From: Mogibacterium kristiansenii
Lineage (GTDB): Bacteria; Bacillota; Clostridia; Peptostreptococcales; Anaerovoracaceae
Assembly: GCF_009695905.1 (NCBI RefSeq)
Contig: NZ_VUNA01000007.1
Location: forward strand, 1-64,000
DNA length: 64,000 nucleotides
Direction of reading: 5' to 3'
A program made the position numbers and the translations under genes. The notes under the pieces were generated by a model. It saw nothing but the letters and a program-made list of their open reading frames with translations. It was not told the DNA's origin and made no database searches. This document shows positions 9,863-18,088 of this stretch, piece by piece; within the stretch, counting starts at the first letter, position 1, and each line of letters starts with the position of its first letter.

Positions 9863-10657
9863 ATGAAATTGATTGTCGTTGGACCAAGAGGCAAAATGGG
9901 AAAATTCATCACCGAAATCGCTTCTCAGCGGGAAGGCATTGAAATCGTTGCAGGCGTCGGCCCTGTAGGAAGGGATTACATCGGCAAGGACATCGGTGAA
10001 GTGGCGATGCTGGGCAAAACCATCGGTGCGCCGGTGGTCGATGATCTGGAGTCCGTCATCGATAATTGCAACGTTATCATCGATTTCTCTACCGTGGAGA
10101 TGGGTATGCGCAGTTTGGCTGCCGCAAGAGCTCACGGCAAGGCGCTGATCTGCGGCTCTACCGGCTTCACCCCGGATCAGGTAAAAGAATTCCACGACGC
10201 GGCCGCCGATATTCCGGTAATGCTGGCAGCCAACACCTCCAAGCTGGTAAACATCATGTTCAAGCTGATTCAGGAAGCGGCAGAGCTGTCCGGCGATGTG
10301 GACGTGGAAATCCTGGATATGCACGATAATACAAAACTGGATGCGCCAAGCGGCACCGCGAAGGAAATCGGTGAGATTGTGGCCGATGCCCGCGGCGTCT
10401 CCCTGGAAGAGGAAGCGGTATACGGACGCTGCGGAGTCAGCCCTCGCCGGCACGGAAACATCGGTTTCCATTCCCTGCGCGGCGGAGACATTCCGAGCAG
10501 CCACACCACCTACTTCGTGGGAACCAGCGAACGCCTGGAGATCACCCACCACTCCGGCAGCTTCAAGTCCTTTGCAGCCGGTGCAGTAGATGCAGCGGAG
10601 TTCATTCAGGACAAGCCAAAGGGCTTCTACACCATTAAGGAAGCATTTGGACTGTAA
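9863..10657 (+). CDS. dapB: 4-hydroxy-tetrahydrodipicolinate reductase (divergent)
   Basis: A 264-aa NAD(P)H-dependent reductase of the lysine and diaminopimelate pathway. The N-terminal Rossmann fold starts MKLIVVGPRGKMG, with GPRGKMG replacing the usual GxxGRMG. The substrate-binding C-terminal domain carries KLDAPSGTA (residues 158-166). Two departures from the classical family are visible. The catalytic block usually written E-x-H-H-x-x-K reads D152-M-H154-D155-N-T-K158, so the first histidine and the lysine are kept but the second histidine is aspartate. The usual NFSxGV stretch reads ANTSKLVN. AAGGAAGG supports the start. It probably still works, since H154, K158 and DAPSGTA remain, but it belongs to a distinct subgroup. 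Confidence 0.9.
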   Translation: MKLIVVGPRGKMGKFITEIASQREGIEIVAGVGPVGRDYIGKDIGEVAMLGKTIGAPVVDDLESVIDNCNVIIDFSTVEMGMRSLAAARAHGKALICGSTGFTPDQVKEFHDAAADIPVMLAANTSKLVNIMFKLIQEAAELSGDVDVEILDMHDNTKLDAPSGTAKEIGEIVADARGVSLEEEAVYGRCGVSPRRHGNIGFHSLRGGDIPSSHTTYFVGTSERLEITHHSGSFKSFAAGAVDAAEFIQDKPKGFYTIKEAFGL

Positions 10658-10699
10658 AAGCGTTAAGGAAACTTTCGGACTGTAAAAGTGTTAAGGAAC
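10635..10699 (+). repeat. 28-bp tandem duplication of the dapB 3' end
   Basis: Unit 1 (10635-10662) begins TTAAGGAAGCATTTGGACTG and spans the last dapB codons and stop. Unit 2 (10663-10690) begins TTAAGGAAACTTTCGGACTG, and a third start, TTAAGGAAC, follows at 10691. The second copy repeats the coding end after the stop codon, so it is non-coding. Confidence 0.85.
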
Positions 10700-10701
10700 A
10701 A

Positions 10702-10760
10702 AACCTGCACCGGTCAGCAATGTCAAGTTGTTGCTGACCGGTGCAGGTTTTTCATTTTTA
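10702..10760 (+). terminator. Terminator between dapB and the convergent flavoprotein gene
   Basis: A perfect 17-bp stem (10704-10720 with 10731-10747, CCTGCACCGG at its base) has a 10-base loop and is followed by TTTTTCATTTTT. The opposite side carries AAAA, so it may work in both directions between convergent genes. Confidence 0.92.
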
Positions 10761-10819
10761 GACGCTTGTTTGAAAACTAGAATTTTCCAAGCGAGATACC
10801 ATTGGACTACCCCTCAACC

Positions 10820-12379
10820 CTATTCCGGTTTCGCAAAAGTCTCAATCACGTGATAGGCCGCCCGGATGCCGTCGCAGGCTGCGGAGGTAATTCCGCCCGC
10901 ATAGCCTGCGCCTTCACCGGCCGGATAGATTCCGCGGATTTCACTCTGCCCACCTTCATCCCGGAGGATTCGAACTGGGGAAGAGCTTCGGGTTTCCACA
11001 CTCTTGATTTTAGCGTCCGGCAAATCATAGCCCTTAATCTTGCGGGCAAAATGAGGTACCGCTTCCCGCAGTCCTTCCACCGCAAAATCCGGAAGGGATT
11101 CCGTGACAAAGCGGCTGTTTCCCGTGCCGGTCAAAAACTCCTCCATGGTGCACTCCGGTGCCCGGAAAATCTCTCCGTGTTCTTCCAGCCCTTTCTCATA
11201 CGCCAGCCGCTCGTATTTCTCCTGGAAACGAACGCCCGCCAGCACATCGTCGGACTCAAAATCCGATGTGCGCACATCGCAGAGAATACCGCTGTTGGCG
11301 GTGCCGCTGTCCCGCTTGCTGTTGCTCATTCCGTTCACACAAAGTTCCTTTTCCCGGGTGGAGCAGACGATGACTTCGCCGCCGGGGCACATGCAGAAGG
11401 AATAGACCCCTCTGCCGTTGGAGGCGCGGTAGGATACTTTGTAGTCCGCCGGGGGAAGTCGCCGCTCCTCTCCGTACTGGGCCCGGTCAATCAGGACCTG
11501 CGGGTGTTCCATTCGAACTCCGATGGAGAGCGGCTTCTGCTCCATCGGCAGTTTTTTCTCGTAAATCATTTCGAAGGTATCCCGGGCGCTGTGACCGATT
11601 GCCAGAATCAGCGCATCGGTCACAAACTCTTCCCGGTTTCCTTCATCGTTCACCAGCAACGCGCCGGTGAGCCGGCCCTCTTCTGTCTGAAGGGACTCCA
11701 GACGGGTTCCGAACCGCACTTCGCCGCCCAGAGAAAGAATTTTGTGGCGAATATTTACAATCACTTCCCGAAGCACATCGGTGCCGATATGAGGGCGGTG
11801 TTCGTACAGAATTGCCGGGTTGGCGCCGGCCTCCGCAAAGACCTCCAGCACTTCCCGAATGTGCCCGTTCTTAATTCCGCTGGTGAGCTTTCCGTCCGAA
11901 AAAGTCCCGGCGCCCCCTTCTCCGAACAGCACGTTGGATTCCGGATTCAGCAATCCCTTCTGCCGAAAGGCTTCCACATCCGCCACCCGTTCCTCCATGG
12001 CCTGTCCTCGCTCAATAACCACCGGCCGGTATCCCTTCTCCGCTAATTTCAATGCGGCAAAAATCCCGCAGGGCCCGAAGCCCACGATCAACGGCCGTCC
12101 CTGAAGCTTTTGGGTTCCGGATACCGGTTCTGCCGGTCGTTCCTCCCCCACTTCCTGAAGATTTTTGTTCTTACGCCGAACGGGTTTTCGGGTAAAAAAA
12201 TCCACCGTATAGACCAGACGGATGTCTGACTTGTTCCGGGCATCGATAGACTCCCGACGGATGTCGTATTTCTGAATCACATCCGAAGAAATTCCCAGCA
12301 TCTTCACGATTCGCCCCGGGATTCGGTTCTTGGGTTCTCCGATGGCTAATTTTATCTGATTCACTCTATAATGATACAT
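10820..12379 (-). CDS. FAD-dependent dehydrogenase of the COG2509 type
   Basis: This 519-aa flavoprotein has an unknown substrate. About 95 N-terminal residues precede the FAD-binding Rossmann motif PLIVGFGPCGIFAALKLAEKG (about residues 96-116). Next come FGEGGAGTFSDGKL, typical of this uncharacterised family, ILAIGHSARDTF in the middle and the closing FAD motif GIYPAGEGAGYAGGITSAA near the C-terminus. It starts 15 bases after the stop of another FAD protein (12395-13618), so the two are likely co-transcribed, possibly with metK upstream. It has no signal peptide and is cytoplasmic. I cannot assign a reaction; family members are often annotated NAD(P)/FAD-dependent oxidoreductase. Confidence 0.88.
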   Translation of the reverse strand: MYHYRVNQIKLAIGEPKNRIPGRIVKMLGISSDVIQKYDIRRESIDARNKSDIRLVYTVDFFTRKPVRRKNKNLQEVGEERPAEPVSGTQKLQGRPLIVGFGPCGIFAALKLAEKGYRPVVIERGQAMEERVADVEAFRQKGLLNPESNVLFGEGGAGTFSDGKLTSGIKNGHIREVLEVFAEAGANPAILYEHRPHIGTDVLREVIVNIRHKILSLGGEVRFGTRLESLQTEEGRLTGALLVNDEGNREEFVTDALILAIGHSARDTFEMIYEKKLPMEQKPLSIGVRMEHPQVLIDRAQYGEERRLPPADYKVSYRASNGRGVYSFCMCPGGEVIVCSTREKELCVNGMSNSKRDSGTANSGILCDVRTSDFESDDVLAGVRFQEKYERLAYEKGLEEHGEIFRAPECTMEEFLTGTGNSRFVTESLPDFAVEGLREAVPHFARKIKGYDLPDAKIKSVETRSSSPVRILRDEGGQSEIRGIYPAGEGAGYAGGITSAACDGIRAAYHVIETFAKPE

Positions 12380-12394
12380 TCTCTATATCCCCTT

Positions 12395-13618
12395 CTATCT
12401 TCCATTCATCCTACACTTTCCCCCGGCATCCCTTCCGGCGGCGCTGCCGGTTAGCCAGGCGTGATTCAAATTGTATCCGCCGCACGGGCCGTCATAGTCT
12501 TGCAGTTCCCCGGCGATGTACAACCCCGGGCAGAGCTTGGACTCTCCGGTTTTTTCATCCAATTCCGAAAGTACCACGCCGCCGGATGTGCACTGCGCTT
12601 CCTTCCATCCCCGTACCCCGGTGGGATGAAACGCCAGCCCATGCACCTGAGCACAGATGGTACGGCATTCCGCTTTCGTCAGTTCCCCGATGGTCTTGGC
12701 CGTGTCGATTTCGGATCTCGCCAAGACGTAGGCGGCCAACTTTTCCTTCAAAACAGAGGTGAGAAGCCATCCCACGTTCAGCTCCGGCGTGCGCACTTTC
12801 CGGTCCGCGATGTATTCCATCAAATTCCGTTCCGGGCACAGGTCGACTTCGATTCGAAAATCATCGATGCCCCTTCCCGGCTTAAACCGCATGTACCGAG
12901 TCATGTTGAAGACACAGATTCCGGAAATCCCGAAGGACGTGAACTGAATCTCTCCCGACTCTTCAAAAACCTTCTTCCAGTCTTCTCCCCGGTGCTCTTT
13001 CAGCGTGACCGTTCCTTTGGCACGGGTTCCCCCAATTAAATTGCAGCCGTCTCCCTTGCACTCCACCGGTGTGAGGATGGGAACCGGTGCCGTCACCGTA
13101 TGTCCCAAATTCCGCATCATTTTATATCCGTCCCCTGTGGTTCCGTAACGCGGGCCGGCTTTTCCGCCGACCGCTGCGATGACCTTGGATGCAGTGATGC
13201 GCTTCGTGGAGTCGGCAGTTTCCACCGTCAGGAGAAAATCGGACGTTTCCGGACGCGGCGAAATTTCTTTTATGATGGTGTCGGTCCAAAGAGATACCCC
13301 CCGGGTCTTCATCTCCATCGTCAGGAGGTCCGCCACGTCCCCGGCGGATTCGGAGTAGGGGTACATGAGGCCGGAATCCAGCGTCCGAATCGCAATACCC
13401 CATTTCTCCAGAAGCTGCACCGCCTGCCGGCTGTTCTTCGCTTTTTCGTTGGAAATATTGCATCGTCCGTTGCCCGTGGCGCGGATTTTCCGCCCCGGCC
13501 GGTCGTTCTTCTCCACTACCAGGATTCGAGCCGCCGGATTCACCTCCGCCGCCTCCAGGGCCGCTGCCATGCCGGATGCGCCGGCGCCGATAATGCAAAT
13601 GTCAAATGATTTTTTCAT
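12395..13618 (-). CDS. BaiN/HI0933-type flavoprotein (aminoacetone oxidase family)
   Basis: The 407-aa protein has the N-terminal FAD motif DICIIGAGASGMAAALEAAE, then GRKIRATGNGRCNISN, a hallmark of the HI0933/YhiN family. The family ending GGVVLSELDEKT, PGLYIAGELQDYDGPCGGYN lies near the C-terminus. Members have been linked to bile-acid reduction (BaiN) and aminoacetone oxidation, but the substrate here is unknown. The start is uncertain. ATG 13618 gives the domain start (MKKSFDICIIGAG) but lacks a clear ribosome binding site, while ATG 13657 upstream is preceded by AAAGGCG inside a hairpin. It follows metK by about 120 bases and precedes a second flavoprotein by 15. Confidence 0.88.
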   Translation of the reverse strand: MKKSFDICIIGAGASGMAAALEAAEVNPAARILVVEKNDRPGRKIRATGNGRCNISNEKAKNSRQAVQLLEKWGIAIRTLDSGLMYPYSESAGDVADLLTMEMKTRGVSLWTDTIIKEISPRPETSDFLLTVETADSTKRITASKVIAAVGGKAGPRYGTTGDGYKMMRNLGHTVTAPVPILTPVECKGDGCNLIGGTRAKGTVTLKEHRGEDWKKVFEESGEIQFTSFGISGICVFNMTRYMRFKPGRGIDDFRIEVDLCPERNLMEYIADRKVRTPELNVGWLLTSVLKEKLAAYVLARSEIDTAKTIGELTKAECRTICAQVHGLAFHPTGVRGWKEAQCTSGGVVLSELDEKTGESKLCPGLYIAGELQDYDGPCGGYNLNHAWLTGSAAGRDAGGKCRMNGR

Positions 13619-13741
13619 AGTATCGTCCGTTTCTACTTCAAAAGGCGCAAGCCCCATGGGTGACTCACGCCTTTCGTTTTCATTCCCGCTTCCCGTAAAA
13701 ACAGGATTCACCGATGCTGTTTTTACCGGCAATGCCGCATT
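13619..13741 (-). promoter_or_regulatory. Two hairpins in the metK-flavoprotein gap
   Basis: Read on the minus strand, the gap contains GTAAAAACAG pairing with CTGTTTTTAC. Then AAAGGCGTGAG pairs with CTTGCGCCTTT (two G-U pairs) around TCACCCATGGGG, just before the downstream start, and is followed by a short T-run. The second hairpin encloses the alternative start codon ATG 13657. It could be an attenuator, a processing site or a weak terminator. I do not recognise it as a known riboswitch. Confidence 0.4.
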
Positions 13742-14932
13742 CTATTTGTAAGCTTCTGCCGCCTTCTTCAGCACCTCTGCCCGGTCCGTGTTCTCCCAGC
13801 GAACGCCCAGTTTGGTCCGGCCGAAGTGTCCGTAAGCCGCTAGCTGTCTGTATTGCGGGCGCAGGAGATCCAATGTCTTAATGATGGCACCCGGTCTCAT
13901 GTCGAAGTGCTCACGAACGATCTTTACGATGTCCTCGTCGGAGATGATTCCGGTTCCGTAGGTATTCACGTAGACGGATACCGGCTCCGCTACGCCGATG
14001 GCGTATGCCAGCTCGATTTCCACCTTGCGCGCCAGTCCGGCTGCCACGATGTTCTTTGCAATGTAACGAGCCATGTACGCACCGCTGCGGTCCACCTTCG
14101 TCGGGTCCTTTCCGGAGAACGCACCGCCGCCGTGGCTGGCATATCCGCCGTATGTATCCACGATGATTTTACGGCCGGTAAGACCGGAGTCGCCCTTCGG
14201 TCCGCCGATAACAAAGCGTCCGGTCGGATTCACGAAGTACTTGGTATCCTCGTCGATGTATTCCATCGGCAGAACCGGTTTTACCACGTACTCAATCATA
14301 TCCTTCCGGATCTGCTCCAGGGATACGTCCGGGTCGTGCTGTGTGGAAATAACCACGGTGTCAATTCGAACCACGCGGTCGTCATCATATTCTACGGTAA
14401 CCTGGGTCTTTCCGTCCGGACGGAGGTAGCTCAGAGTTCCGTCTTTCCGAACCTTTGCCAGCTGCAGCGCCAACATATGAGCCAGTGCAATCGGCATCGG
14501 CATCAGTTCTTCGGTTTCGTCGCAGGCAAAACCGAACATCATGCCCTGGTCTCCGGCGCCGGTAAGAGCGTCCTCATCACTGCTCTTTCCTTCTTTCACT
14601 TCCAATGCCTCGTCTACACCCTGTGCGATGTCCGGGGACTGCTCTTCAATCGCAACCAGAACGGCACAAGTGTTTCCATCGAAGCATACATCGCTGCAGT
14701 CGTAACCGATATCGGTAACCACCTTCCGAACAATGCCTTCTACATCGGCGGTGCAGGTGGTGGAAATCTCACCGAATACCATTACGAAACCGGTCTTTAC
14801 CACGGTCTCGCATGCAACGTGTGCCCGAGGGTCTTCTTTCAGAATCGCATCCAGGATGGCATCGGAAATCTGGTCGCAGACTTTATCCGGATGTCCTTCG
14901 GTAACGGATTCAGAGGTAAAAAGCTTTTTCAT
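13742..14932 (-). CDS. metK: S-adenosylmethionine synthetase
   Basis: A 396-aa enzyme makes S-adenosylmethionine from methionine and ATP. Motifs are [20 protein letters not shown] at the N-terminus, [16 protein letters not shown] (methionine/ATP site), [20 protein letters not shown] and [19 protein letters not shown] (P-loop). The length is typical. The start at 14932 has AAAGGAGATTGTG before it; the longer in-frame ORF reaches into the riboswitch terminator and is not used. The SAM-I riboswitch with terminator at 15003-15161 shows feedback control by the product. The two flavoprotein genes downstream may be read from the same promoter. Confidence 0.98.
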   Translation of the reverse strand: MKKLFTSESVTEGHPDKVCDQISDAILDAILKEDPRAHVACETVVKTGFVMVFGEISTTCTADVEGIVRKVVTDIGYDCSDVCFDGNTCAVLVAIEEQSPDIAQGVDEALEVKEGKSSDEDALTGAGDQGMMFGFACDETEELMPMPIALAHMLALQLAKVRKDGTLSYLRPDGKTQVTVEYDDDRVVRIDTVVISTQHDPDVSLEQIRKDMIEYVVKPVLPMEYIDEDTKYFVNPTGRFVIGGPKGDSGLTGRKIIVDTYGGYASHGGGAFSGKDPTKVDRSGAYMARYIAKNIVAAGLARKVEIELAYAIGVAEPVSVYVNTYGTGIISDEDIVKIVREHFDMRPGAIIKTLDLLRPQYRQLAAYGHFGRTKLGVRWENTDRAEVLKKAAEAYK

Positions 14933-15002
14933 CACAATCTCCTTTGTATCTCCTGAATATTTGTCATGGGTCCAAATATCCGTATGTTCAGTAATAATGG
15001 AT

Positions 15003-15036
15003 AAAAAAAAACGCTCTCCAAACAAAGAGAGCTTCC
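15003..15036 (-). terminator. Riboswitch-controlled terminator of metK
   Basis: GCTCTC and GAGAGC arms (15027-15032 and 15013-15018) are followed on the minus strand by a run of nine T (15003-15011). The 5' arm overlaps GGAGAG-rich sequence downstream of the aptamer that can form the alternative antiterminator. Confidence 0.9.
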
Positions 15037-15040
15037 ACTC

Positions 15041-15161
15041 TCCTTATCTTCCAGATTCCGCCGGTTCTCCGGGGAACTGTGGGATTTGGCACCTTCGACT
15101 GTTATTGCCGAGGTTGCCGCGAGTTCATCGGGCCCATTCCCTACCTCGCTCGTAATAAGGA
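15041..15161 (-). promoter_or_regulatory. SAM-I (S-box) riboswitch
   Basis: The minus strand carries the S-box signature in order: P1 arm TCCTTAT, then GAGCGAGGTAGGGA, GGCCCGATGAA, CGGCAACC, AAGGTGCCAAATCC and closing ATAAGGA, which pairs with the P1 arm. It lies between a sigma-A promoter and a terminator ahead of metK. High SAM is expected to stabilise the aptamer and permit termination. Confidence 0.96.
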
Positions 15162-15174
15162 TTAGTCTATGGTC

Positions 15175-15202
15175 ATTATAATCATTTATGCCGGTATGTC
15201 AA
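15175..15202 (-). promoter_or_regulatory. metK promoter
   Basis: TTGACA (15197-15202) and TATAAT (15175-15180) on the minus strand have a 16-bp spacer. Both hexamers match the consensus perfectly, and the site is directly upstream of the SAM riboswitch. Confidence 0.85.
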
Positions 15203-15223
15203 GGGAATTCCCCCTGCTTTTTA

Positions 15224-15253
15224 TTGATACTTTCTTTGAGAATAGTGTATAAT
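15224..15253 (+). promoter_or_regulatory. Promoter of the 412-aa unknown gene
   Basis: TTGATA (15224-15229), an 18-bp spacer and TATAAT (15248-15253) lie about 45 bases before the start at 15297. It is divergent from the metK promoter. Confidence 0.7.
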
Positions 15254-15296
15254 AGCATAATATGCAAAATGATATAAGAAAGGGTTTAAAAAGCCA

Positions 15297-16535
15297 ATGA
15301 ATGAACTATATGCGGTGGAAGGAAAACAATCCTTCCTCTACAATCATTTCAAAGACTGCAAATGGGACAGCTGTGTGGCCACAGACACCCGCCTTATGGG
15401 CGTTATCGCCATGAAAATTACCTGGAAATCCGGACGCAGCAAAATTTACCAGATTCTGCATCTGGATTTTTCCGAATACGGCATCGACGATTACCTGGAA
15501 TACTTCACCGACCCGACCATGGCGGAGGTGAGCATGCTCCACAGTCGGTACGAGTGTCAGGAACAGTGGAAGCGAGTCTCCGAAAGTCTGGGAGGCAGAG
15601 AAATCTCCATCTCCCTTGGAGCGGCCGTTCGACTGATTGAAATGGTCATCGAAACCAATAAGGGATACTTCCACTACCACGATGTGGACATTCAGGAGTT
15701 CCGTAGGGATACGCTAAAAAGAATTCGCCTCATGCTGGAGGCAGCCAAAGAAGATTCGGAATACGAAGAGTGGACACCAGAAGAGGCCACCCGAGCAGTC
15801 TGCCTCAAAAACGTCTCCATGTACGAAACCATCAACTACTTCGTCATGCGGATGTGCGATAAAGATTACATCGGCGCTTCGGTGCTCTCCACGATGACAC
15901 CGGAAATGCTTCAGAGCATTCCGAAATGGCAGTACCGAATGATGACCTTGATTCACAACCGAACAACAAAGGGAAAGGCGCCCGGAGAATTCTTCTGCAC
16001 CTCTCAAATGGAAGCCGATGACGGATACTTCTACGCACGCTTGATTCTCCGGCTGGACATGACGAAGGGAAAGCGGATGGCGTTGGTATCTTCGATGGAA
16101 TGTACCTATTTCAATCGTTTCTCGGAAATCGAGATGGCAATGCAGATGCGGCGTCCGGAATACGTTTCCGCGTACAAGATTGTCAAAGATCCGGAGCACT
16201 TCGACCTGGACCGCTCCATGATGGCATCGGATTCACAGATTTCCCCGGTTCCCAACGGGATTCTCTATCTTCTGTACAACAACGACAATACCCACGTGGA
16301 CACGTCAAACTATTACATGAACAACGACGTATACGGTGCATATCTGATTACCCGTGCCGACGAACTGGTCATCATGAGCTCGGAAGTGATGAAAATTTCT
16401 TCCATGGAAATGGATCTCGCAGCGACCTTCATTTCCGGAAATCTGGAACTCACCGGAAGGTACAAATTCGACTCTCAGGTGTTCCAGACATTCTGCGAAA
16501 TGCCTGGAGCCACCTTTGAGGATATTCTCCGGTAA
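15297..16535 (+). CDS. Conserved-looking protein of unknown function (412 aa)
   Basis: I do not recognise this protein. It is a soluble 412-aa chain without signal peptide, membrane segment or obvious catalytic motif, rich in Met, Tyr and acidic residues. The N-terminal 130 residues look like one domain (MNELYAVEGKQSFLYNHF..). A charged helix follows at about 135-165 (RRDTLKRIRLMLEAAKEDSEYEEW). The C-terminal half contains many beta-like segments and ends FEDILR. Codon use resembles the neighbouring chromosomal genes and a good promoter precedes it, so it is real. AAAGGG lies upstream of the ATG. It stands alone between metK (divergent) and the AlaX gene, with a 246-base gap downstream. Confidence 0.75.
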   Translation: MNELYAVEGKQSFLYNHFKDCKWDSCVATDTRLMGVIAMKITWKSGRSKIYQILHLDFSEYGIDDYLEYFTDPTMAEVSMLHSRYECQEQWKRVSESLGGREISISLGAAVRLIEMVIETNKGYFHYHDVDIQEFRRDTLKRIRLMLEAAKEDSEYEEWTPEEATRAVCLKNVSMYETINYFVMRMCDKDYIGASVLSTMTPEMLQSIPKWQYRMMTLIHNRTTKGKAPGEFFCTSQMEADDGYFYARLILRLDMTKGKRMALVSSMECTYFNRFSEIEMAMQMRRPEYVSAYKIVKDPEHFDLDRSMMASDSQISPVPNGILYLLYNNDNTHVDTSNYYMNNDVYGAYLITRADELVIMSSEVMKISSMEMDLAATFISGNLELTGRYKFDSQVFQTFCEMPGATFEDILR

Positions 16536-16760
16536 ACACTTATCAACACTTTGTAAAGTGCTTGATTTCAAGGGATACGATTTTTTCCACAGGATTCGGA
16601 AAAATTGTATACAATTTATTGCACATTGGCATGTTGGAAACTTTATATATTTTTATTTCCTTGTATTTCAAATGTTTCACATGTTTCACACTATTTCTAA
16701 TGAAAAGTTTTCCACAATTTAGACGATATTAATCCGTTATTTTCTTCTCTCCACAGAAGA
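16536..16760. promoter_or_regulatory. AT-rich gap with DnaA-box-like 9-mers
   Basis: No gene is seen. TTTTCCACA, which fits TTWTNCACA, occurs exactly at 16583-16591 and 16708-16716 in the same orientation. One-mismatch relatives are TTATCAACA near 16541 and two TGTTTCACA copies near 16674-16690. It could be a DnaA-binding regulatory cluster; no dnaA or dnaN gene is nearby, so an origin is not implied. Confidence 0.35.
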
Positions 16761-16781
16761 AAACGGATGCAGGAGGTTATT

Positions 16782-18017
16782 ATGACAACAGAAAAATATT
16801 ATCAGCACGACGTCGACTGCCACGAGCTGAACGGCCGAATTGAAGCGATTCAAAATGACGGCAAAAGCACCCGGATTATCATGGACCGAACCGTTTTCTT
16901 CCCTACGGGCGGAGGTCAGCCTTGCGACACAGGTACAATTGTGACCCCGGACGGCACATCCGTTTCCGTCGTCGATGTTCAGGAAGATAAGGAAAGCGGA
17001 ATTATTTCTCACACCATCGAGATTGACCCCTCCGAGACTGATGCCCTGCAGGTCGGCATGACCGTCACCCAGAAACTGAACGAAGACCGCCGCCGCGTAA
17101 ATACCCAGCGCCATACCGGCGAGCATATTCTCACCGGTGCGTTCATTCAGCTCTTCGGCGGAGCCAACAAAGGATTCCACATGGGCGGAGAATACGTTAC
17201 CATCGATATGGACTACGACGGAAAGAAGCTGACGGAAGAGCAGGTTCGGGCCGCAGAAAAACTGGCCAACGAAGTAATCTGGGCAAACCTTCCGGTGACC
17301 GTATCCACCTTCCCGAACCGGGAAGAAGCTTCTGTCATGCCAACCCGGAAACCGGTCACCCAAGACGGTGAAATTACCATCGTCACCATCGGCGATTTGG
17401 CATCCCCGCACGACTGCGTCGCTTGCTGCGGCACCCACTTCCACCGCACCGGTGAAGTGGGACTGATCCGGATTCACAAATTCGAACCCAATAAGGGAAT
17501 GAACCGCATCTATTTCGAATGCGGCGACCGAGCATTGGAAAGCATGCAGTCCGACGATACACTTCTCCGCTCCGTTCAGGAACGCTTCTCCGCCGGCAGC
17601 CACGACCTGCTTCAGAAGATGGATATTCGGGATGAAAAAGAAGCCGAGCTCCGTCAAGACTGCACCGGCCTTCGCCAGTACTACCGGGATCGGGAGATGG
17701 CGCGAATCACCTCCCTGCTCCATCGGGACACGCCGGACTTCTATCAAGATTCTTTTACTCTGGTATCCCCGGACGACCTGCTAAAGCTCGGTTTTGCCAT
17801 CATGGAAGATGAGGCCGCACCGGCCCTCATGGCGCTGGTACACCGGCCCAGCCATACCGTCCTGCTCTTCTCCGACGGAAGCCGAAACTGCGGCGCCCTG
17901 GTAAAAGAACATGCGAAATCCTTAGGCGGCCGAGGCGGCGGCAGACCGGATCAGGCCCGGGCGCTGATGCCGAACGAAGATGCTGTGGAGAAATTCATCG
18001 AATCGTTAAAGGAATAA
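16782..18017 (+). CDS. AlaX-type alanyl-tRNA editing protein with DHHA1 domain
   Basis: This 411-aa protein probably hydrolyses mischarged Ser- or Gly-tRNA(Ala) in trans. It resembles the editing half of AlaRS. The N-terminal beta-barrel contains DRTVFFPTGGGQPCDTG. The zinc site follows as HTGEH (about residues 109-113) and CCGTH (about 210-214), the HxxxH and CxxxH pair of AlaX/ThrRS second additional domains. The C-terminal DHHA1 domain ends with GGRGGGRPDQARA, a tRNA-binding motif of AlaRS. The ATG at 16782 has GGAGG five bases upstream; an earlier in-frame ATG at 16767 lacks a good site. Length fits AlaX-L forms. It is likely monocistronic. Confidence 0.92.
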   Translation: MTTEKYYQHDVDCHELNGRIEAIQNDGKSTRIIMDRTVFFPTGGGQPCDTGTIVTPDGTSVSVVDVQEDKESGIISHTIEIDPSETDALQVGMTVTQKLNEDRRRVNTQRHTGEHILTGAFIQLFGGANKGFHMGGEYVTIDMDYDGKKLTEEQVRAAEKLANEVIWANLPVTVSTFPNREEASVMPTRKPVTQDGEITIVTIGDLASPHDCVACCGTHFHRTGEVGLIRIHKFEPNKGMNRIYFECGDRALESMQSDDTLLRSVQERFSAGSHDLLQKMDIRDEKEAELRQDCTGLRQYYRDREMARITSLLHRDTPDFYQDSFTLVSPDDLLKLGFAIMEDEAAPALMALVHRPSHTVLLFSDGSRNCGALVKEHAKSLGGRGGGRPDQARALMPNEDAVEKFIESLKE

Positions 18018-18028
18018 CGCCAAAGCTC

Positions 18029-18057
18029 TTATGAATTCATTCCAATTGTGGTATAAT
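18029..18057 (+). promoter_or_regulatory. Promoter of the cytidylate kinase-like gene
   Basis: TTATGA (18029-18034) and TATAAT (18052-18057) have a 17-bp spacer, about 31 bases before the start codon. Confidence 0.6.
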
Positions 18058-18088
18058 AATTCTAACTAAAGGATAGGAGGTCATCGCT

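Noticed and set aside
14932-15025. Upstream extension of metK in the same frame
   Set aside because: It would start inside the riboswitch terminator; the family start and AAAGGAG site are at 14932.
16536-16760. Chromosomal replication origin
   Set aside because: DnaA-box-like sequences occur, but no dnaA, dnaN, rpmH or similar genes are near and the flanking genes are not those of oriC.
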